Source: Agrocybe praecox
Lineage: Eukaryota; Basidiomycota; Agaricomycetes; Agaricales; Agrocybaceae
Reading direction: 5' to 3'
NCBI GenBank assembly: GCA_964017145.1
Contig: OZ024845.1
Coordinates: forward strand, 3,534,001-3,598,000
DNA length: 64,000 bases
In this document: one piece after another, positions 58,610 to 64,000 of the stretch
Layout: each line of letters starts with the position of its first letter
Numbering within the stretch: position 1 is the stretch's first letter
The notes under the pieces: model-generated
The model's database searches: none
What the model saw: the letters and a program-made list of their open reading frames with translations, nothing else
What the model was told of the DNA's origin: nothing
Made by a program: the position numbers and the translations under genes

Positions 58610-59120
58610 CCACCACTACCATCTGGGCCGAGAAGTAAACGCTTCAATCATCCCAGAACTTTTCCATCTCCAAAATGCAAACTCCTATAACGCGGTATTT
58701 CCCTCTATGACATATGTAGCTACACTCATGTCGCTTCATTGCCTCGAAATGGAATATTAGGTTTACGGACTCGGAGAAGCAGAAACGCCGTAAAAATAAG
58801 AACGAAGACGAATGAATCATGAAGGACAAAGAGAAAGGTGATACGGGCCTAAAAGTTATAAGTAATTACACGCACGCGCATGGGTGTACCAAATGGAGTT
58901 CTCATGCTGAGGCGAACGGATAGGACAGACTCCGAGGAGGTACATAATTGAGGAAGAGAGCAAAAAATCCGAGGTAGTACTCCGCCACAGTGCGTGTATG
59001 TATGCGGTCCAATTAGAAGTTAAATCAAATACGACTTTCCTGGGACGCCTTAAAATTGATGGTCGTTTCACTTCCCGCCTGATTCTAGCTTAGACATATA
59101 TAGGCTAACAGTGACAATGC

Positions 59121-59480
59121 ATGAGGCGGTTTAAGAATAGCCGAAGTCATCGTTTTCCACGAAGGTTTGAGCTGGTGAGGACTGGGAAAAGCGAATCACG
59201 CATAAAGATAGCGGGTTGCACAAAAATTCCCCTAGATAAAGCTGTGTACGCCGAGTTTGAGTTGGAATTCAGGATAGTCAGATGCGTAAAGTTGACCAAC
59301 ACGGGTTTGAACAACGTCAATACATCAAATACCGATGTGAGTTTACGCAGCATACATCACGTGAAGAACCGTCCGAATAACATACGCCCATCTTTTAGTA
59401 ACATCCAATCGCATGTCGGGCTACAAGATAGGATCAACCTACAGAGTATTCAATTGACTAGAATCCTGCGTACATTATAA
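59121..59480 (+). CDS. hypothetical basic ORF
   Basis: 119 codons from an ATG, Arg/Asn-rich (RRFKNSRSHRFPRRFELV... HHVKNRPNNIRPSF). No domain recognised. Uninterrupted length is the only support. Confidence 0.22.
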   Translation: MRRFKNSRSHRFPRRFELVRTGKSESRIKIAGCTKIPLDKAVYAEFELEFRIVRCVKLTNTGLNNVNTSNTDVSLRSIHHVKNRPNNIRPSFSNIQSHVGLQDRINLQSIQLTRILRTL

Positions 59481-59492
59481 TTTATAATCGTA

Positions 59493-59786
59493 TCAAGGCC
59501 ACTTAGCGTCCAGTGTCGGTAGCGAAGTGTGGCTTTCCATTGTCTCCATCTTATCACTGCTCTCTTCGTGTCTTTTTACCCTTCTCCAGACTATTTTAAA
59601 GTGTTGGAAAAACAGGGTGACAAACCAGACACACATCTGGCCGACGGGTATGTGTATGTGTACCGAATAGAGCATTTTACCCATAGTTAGCACAAAGATC
59701 GTGGAAGTTTCATTCAATGCATAAATGAATTTATACGCCACGTCGGTGACGAGTAGGTGATAAGATGTGATGCATGAACAGCACAT
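59493..59786 (-). CDS. hypothetical membrane-protein fragment
   Basis: The frame reads ETSTIFVLTMGKMLYSVHIH, GQMCVWFVTLFFQHFKIVWRRVKRHEES and a polar acidic tail. Hydrophobic segments followed by a charged tail resemble the C-terminus of a multi-pass fungal membrane protein. Upstream exons are not resolved. Confidence 0.25.
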   Translation of the reverse strand: MCCSCITSYHLLVTDVAYKFIYALNETSTIFVLTMGKMLYSVHIHIPVGQMCVWFVTLFFQHFKIVWRRVKRHEESSDKMETMESHTSLPTLDAKWP

Positions 59787-60114
59787 GATTCATGTGTCCA
59801 GTTGTTTTTAAGGAGTATGGCAAATTTCGTCAATGATGCATAAGATAATTCTCCATGGATCTCAGACGCCCCACGGCTGTGGGTTACTTTGCGAAAACAG
59901 TTTCCCAAATTCTGAATTAGCTAGATGATAACAATAAATTCTTGGCACAAGAACTTGGGAACGATAGAGGAGAACCCGTCTTCTATCCGTACATGAGCAT
60001 TTGTCTTAACCGAGAAGCGATTTCGTCATACATATAAAGACGGTATTGTAAGAAATTGAGCTCATTCAATTCCCGACCTGTTCATTTGACCATTATTCTC
60101 ATTTGAACATTGAT

Positions 60115-61432
60115 ATGGTCGTAAATACCAACGAAGTGGTCCATAGGATGTCCCCCTTGCCCAGGACATTGGACAGGTGGCCCTGGCCTCGAGTCATCAG
60201 CCCATACTTTCGAGAGATTCAAGCCGAGTCAGATGCATGGTTCTTCAGTTTCGACGATTTCGGCAAGGAGCTTCAACAAGTACATACCAGATCTGACTTT
60301 TGTGAGTTCGGTCCAACTGATTTACGAAGATCGTTGCTCACAAGCCTCATTGGTTATGTTGATAGGTCGGCTCTGTGCGCTTGCGTACCCATTTGCTACA
60401 CGAGGTATTTTTTTCACTAGCCTTGTCTACACTTCCAATAACCACTATTTGGTAGAGCAACTTCGGATTGGATGCGACCTCATGGGGTTATTCCTTCTTA
60501 TCGAGGTGTACACAGAAAAAAAGTCGGCCGCTGTTGTTCGGGAGCTGGTTGATATTGTTATCGACGCTATGCACAATACTCATCAGCCACGTCCCGATGG
60601 AGAGATTTTCATCGGGGAAGTTGCTCGACAGTAAGTTCACAGAAAATTTTATGCGAACCCTTATCTCTCTTACATGTATTAAACAGATTCTGGGCGCGTG
60701 GAGAAAAGATAGCCACAGGAAACGCTGCGAAACATATGTTGGAGAGCTTCACTGCATACCTCAATTCGTGCGTTGATCAGGCTGCAGATGCCGACAACAA
60801 CCACTATTGCACAGTCGAGGAATATTGGAAGAACAGGAGGGAGAACATCGGCGCTCGACCTTCCTATGTTCCTATGGAGCTTTTCATGGACATCCCAGAC
60901 GAGATATTCTACCATCCTGTTGTCGTTGAGCTGTCCGTCCATGTTGCCGATCTGATCATTCTCGACAATGTACGTGTCTTCTCGAACCTTTCTTAATTGT
61001 GGCAGAGATGTAAGTAATTGCTCCGTACCCCTTTAGGATATCGTTTCCTATAACAAAGAGCAGGCAATAGGAGACGAACGGCACAACTTCATCACTGTTC
61101 TCATGCATCAGTTCAATATTGACCTGGACAGCGCTGTTGCATGGGTTTTCAGATATCATCGAGAATTGCAGATACGCTTCCTCGATACACTCAAACGGGT
61201 GCCATCCTGGGGACCGGATATTGACAAGAACATGGGGGATTATATATGTGGACTGGGAAATTAGCCTCGCGCAAACTACTGCTGGAATTTCGAGTGCGAA
61301 AGATATTTTGGTAAGCACGGCTCGGAGTTCCAGCGCACTGGCTGGGTACCATTATTTCCAAAGATCATGGAGTATCCTGTGACTGTGCAGATATCATTTA
61401 CGTCGGAAGAAATAACTGATGACGTCGAGTAG
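60115..61432 (+). pseudogene. sesquiterpene synthase with premature TAG
   Basis: Five exons (60115-60301, 60366-60404, 60456-60630, 60687-60969, 61037-61432) join in phase. Motifs run RWPWPRVISPYFREIQAESDAW, ATREQLRIGCDLMGLF, REL-VDIVIDAMHNTHQPRP, the NSE/DTE-type metal site NDIVSYNKE split by an intron, HQFNIDLDSAVAW, RVPSWGPDIDK and CWNFECERYFG. This is the basidiomycete terpene-cyclase layout (class I, farnesyl diphosphate ionising). Two defects are visible. The first Asp-rich motif, normally D(D/E)xxD in FDEYTD context, reads IEVYTE. An in-frame TAG (61262-61264) replaces the Trp expected before PRAN. The rest of the frame stays open to 61430, so the stop is recent. A product cut at TAG would lack the C-terminal helices. 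Confidence 0.85.
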
Positions 61433-61738
61433 TTATATATTTATCTCGCAAGGGTATAATCAGTTATGAAATGTGGATTGAAAACGTTCACTCACTTCAC
61501 AAAGGTTGCACGTACGTTGGCTAAGTGATGACTGGGCAACGGGTATCAAAAGAAAGAGATCCACCAAGAACCACGCCTCAATAAAATTGTTTAAGAAAAA
61601 TGAGGGGCTGTGAGAGTCTGCTCAAGGAATCGTAAGATACTTCTTCAGCCAAAGAAACGAGAAACGACCCCTTGTAGGTTAGCGATCGAACGCTGGGGTA
61701 ACGCTATAGACTGAGGGGCAGAGAAGATTAGTTGTGAC

Positions 61739-61905
61739 AGTGGAAAACCGCCGTCTTTCGGCAGGCGGAAAACACTCGGATGAGAAAGAACCAGAGAGAA
61801 CAGGATCCAGACGCGTCGTGTTGTGTATAGACAGAAACCAGTGAAGGTGAGCGTAAGCTAAAGAAAGAAAGAAAGGAGCGACGCGCATGTATATGGGTGT
61901 CGCCA
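61739..61905. repeat. dispersed repeat K, copy 2
   Basis: Matches 28288-28455 in the same orientation; includes AAAGAAAGAAAG and GACGCGTCGTGTTG. Begins about 300 bp after the terpene synthase end. Confidence 0.75.
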
Positions 61906-64000
61906 AAGACAGGTCATAGACACAGCAAAATAAATGAGAGTGAAGATTGATACAAATTAGGGCAAAAGGACGCAGTGGGTGCCATGACGAGTTGAGCAAC
62001 TTGAAGCTAAAACGAAAAATTTAAAGAATCATTGTGGAGTTAAGGAACAAATGCAATGGACGGAAACGTTACGCAACAATGATGTTTGAATGACGTGACG
62101 GTGCTTGGATCGGTCGGCATGACGTCACCGCACAAGCATCGCGTCAATAACGCGTCTTAAGGTGAGGGCCACCCCACGGATATTTGGAACTACTATCCCG
62201 TCAAGTGGTTTTAAAATGTGTAATGTGCGTTTAATGATGCTACTTGGAGACCAGTAAGGACATTTCAAGGTCTTTCAACAGTTCCTAGATATGATCAAAA
62301 ATTAATCCAAGGTCAATCCAAGGTAAGAGGAAATTGGGTTTTACGATGTTGAATCGATGACAAGGTTTGACGTAATTACGAATAATTTCTACAGAATCCT
62401 AGGAGATTGATAAGCCGTATAACAAAAAGGGGGAAAAGAGAGGATAAATCGATAATCGACAAAGGCCGAACGGGATGATTAGGAGGCTCGGAGCTGAGGT
62501 TCGTTGATCCGACGTACCTCCGGCACGCTAACCCGTTTCGGTAAATTTCGGTAAGTCAAACTCTCTTTCCACTTCACCCACTTGTCGTCTTTTCCCTTCT
62601 TAAACACAATGAACACCCTCCCAAGCTTGAAGTCCCATTTATCGCTTTTTAACGATTCTCAGGACACTCGATGCATGGTCCGACGACATGACAAACCAAT
62701 TTCATCGAGAAGTAGAGATACGGTGACGTGCTCTGGGCAAAGAGTAGCATACCTGATCAAAGCAAGGGGGCTTTTGGTGCGAGGATAGACAGCGGGAACT
62801 AGTGGAGCTTTCCAATCGTCGGTCGCGAAATTCTCTGCTCGCATACCGGTCTGCCTGTCTTCTTTCACCACATCGTCTCTTCTCAATTACCCACTGTTCC
62901 TGTCCATATTCGTCCTTCCCGTGCTCGTTCGCACCCATCGTCACCGTACTCACTTATAAATTTCTCACAGGTACCTCTTTATCGTCATCGCTTTCTCATC
63001 CTCCTTGCAGTGCGTGTGCATGGTTTATTTCTTTTCTGTCCCTATTTTATTTCATCTTCATTGTTCGTCTTAACCTTTTTCTTTGCCGTTGCTTGGCCAC
63101 ACCTTCACATCGTTTCCCTCGCCTCTGTTTCTGTTGGAAATAACCAATCATTTTGTAGCTCCTTACTTACCTGTTCAATTTCGAACACTCCCAGTCGTCA
63201 TTCATTCATATCTGGCGCAGTCATCGTTGTTCGTACCCTGGCATCCATCCATCCATCCATCCCTTCCAGTTTTCATGTTCTCAAGGTGAATCTATCGCCA
63301 ACCATTCTTCGGACAATAAATACAGTGTGCAGATGCTCGCATGCTTTTAACTGAGACGACTTCAGGTGCGCTTTGCCTTTTCTTTTTTACCTCCCCCGCT
63401 TCCCTTCTCATCACTCAGTCATCGATTCATCCTTCACGCTGGTTGCTTAAATATTCTACGTTCTTTGCGCTCGTGCTAATCCTCAGCTCTCTCTCATACA
63501 TCCGTTCTCATCGACATCGTTCTTGGTTCCGTATTTCCATCCCTATATGCTCATGATCATTGATCATCCTTTCTTCTGCCTTCTGCGCCATCGATCGTTT
63601 ATGTAGTGAGCCCTTACTATGTGCCTTGCTCCTTTTTCGAGCCCTGCTTTCCCTTCGTCCTCTTCATATTCTTCAGTTTTTCTAATGTATACCTCTCTTG
63701 TTCATGTTCTTCACCCATTCCCCTCTCCGTTTTTCCGCCATCCCTCCTTCCAAATTCCGAATATCATACATACATACATATATCAAATATTTTATCGTTC
63801 ATAGTCATGGAAACGGACTGCTCCTTCTCCTTTTCTAGTGCTTGTGTTCTCTCTCCATTATGTTAATTGATATATAGTCTTCATTGGCGGATTGACATCA
63901 GCACCTTTGCTTACCTCTGGTAGTAAATTCTAAGATGAGGCGTAATCCAGGAGAAAAGTGCGAGTGCGAGTGTGAAATAACCAACTGAATGATTTGATTG
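61906..64000. other. no supported gene; pyrimidine-rich region
   Basis: From about 62560 the plus strand is strongly C/T-rich, as in long fungal promoters or retroelement ends. ORFs here are low-complexity. A gene may begin beyond the window. Confidence 0.35.
63240..63262. repeat. CATC tetranucleotide microsatellite
   Basis: About five consecutive CATC units in the pyrimidine-rich stretch. Confidence 0.85.

Overview
The window looks like nuclear DNA of a mushroom-forming basidiomycete (Agaricomycetes). The evidence is dense, short GT-AG introns (mostly about 48-75 nt, several with a CTAAC-type branch point) and a typical family mix: MYND zinc-finger proteins, a sesquiterpene synthase, P450 remnants, a BRI3-like small membrane protein and a seven-helix membrane protein. 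It is an accessory, rearranged region, with few intact ordinary genes and many duplicated blocks, pseudogenes and non-autonomous mobile elements.

Layout. 0.4-3.7 kb: a MYND gene, a P450 relic, a perfect 21-bp hairpin and a 4-exon BRI3-like gene. 4.54-20.06 kb: a giant inverted repeat with two 3,831-bp arms (4540-8370 and 16227-20057). The arms are collinear without any length change (paired coordinates always sum to 24597) and identical wherever I compared them. The 7.9-kb spacer holds a 2.5-kb hAT-like palindrome-rich element inserted in an older repeat. 20.8-22.1 kb: a MITE-like element and a 1.2-kb foldback element. 22.3-25.3 kb, 31.9-35.5 kb and 37.3-40.6 kb: further copies of the same gene unit, separated by degenerate repeat blocks. 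41.7-43.0 kb: an intact seven-TM gene whose 3' end was copied into two of those blocks. 44.5-52.9 kb: more family-C pseudogenes, small secreted-protein candidates and a tandem duplication. 53-64 kb: a sialidase-like relic, a P450 N-terminal stub, a second MYND gene, unknown ORFs and a terpene synthase with a premature stop.

Central theme. The amplified unit is a divergently transcribed pair of small paralogous 4-exon genes, called A and B here, of about 138 and 153 codons. They share intron positions, lack signal peptides and end in an acidic signature (SEDxxDxxxDD, then a beta strand). With an upstream VNA asparagine and a TFxGQ motif, this resembles the two-calcium site of LecB/PA-IIL-type calcium-dependent lectins. 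Five A genes and four B genes read as intact, whereas the adjoining gene C is broken in all seven copies. This pattern suggests selection on the lectin-like pair while its surroundings decay. The pairs share an intergenic region of about 1.0-1.7 kb with a TATA box at each end. The lectin assignment is inferred from motifs read by eye and needs a profile or structure search.
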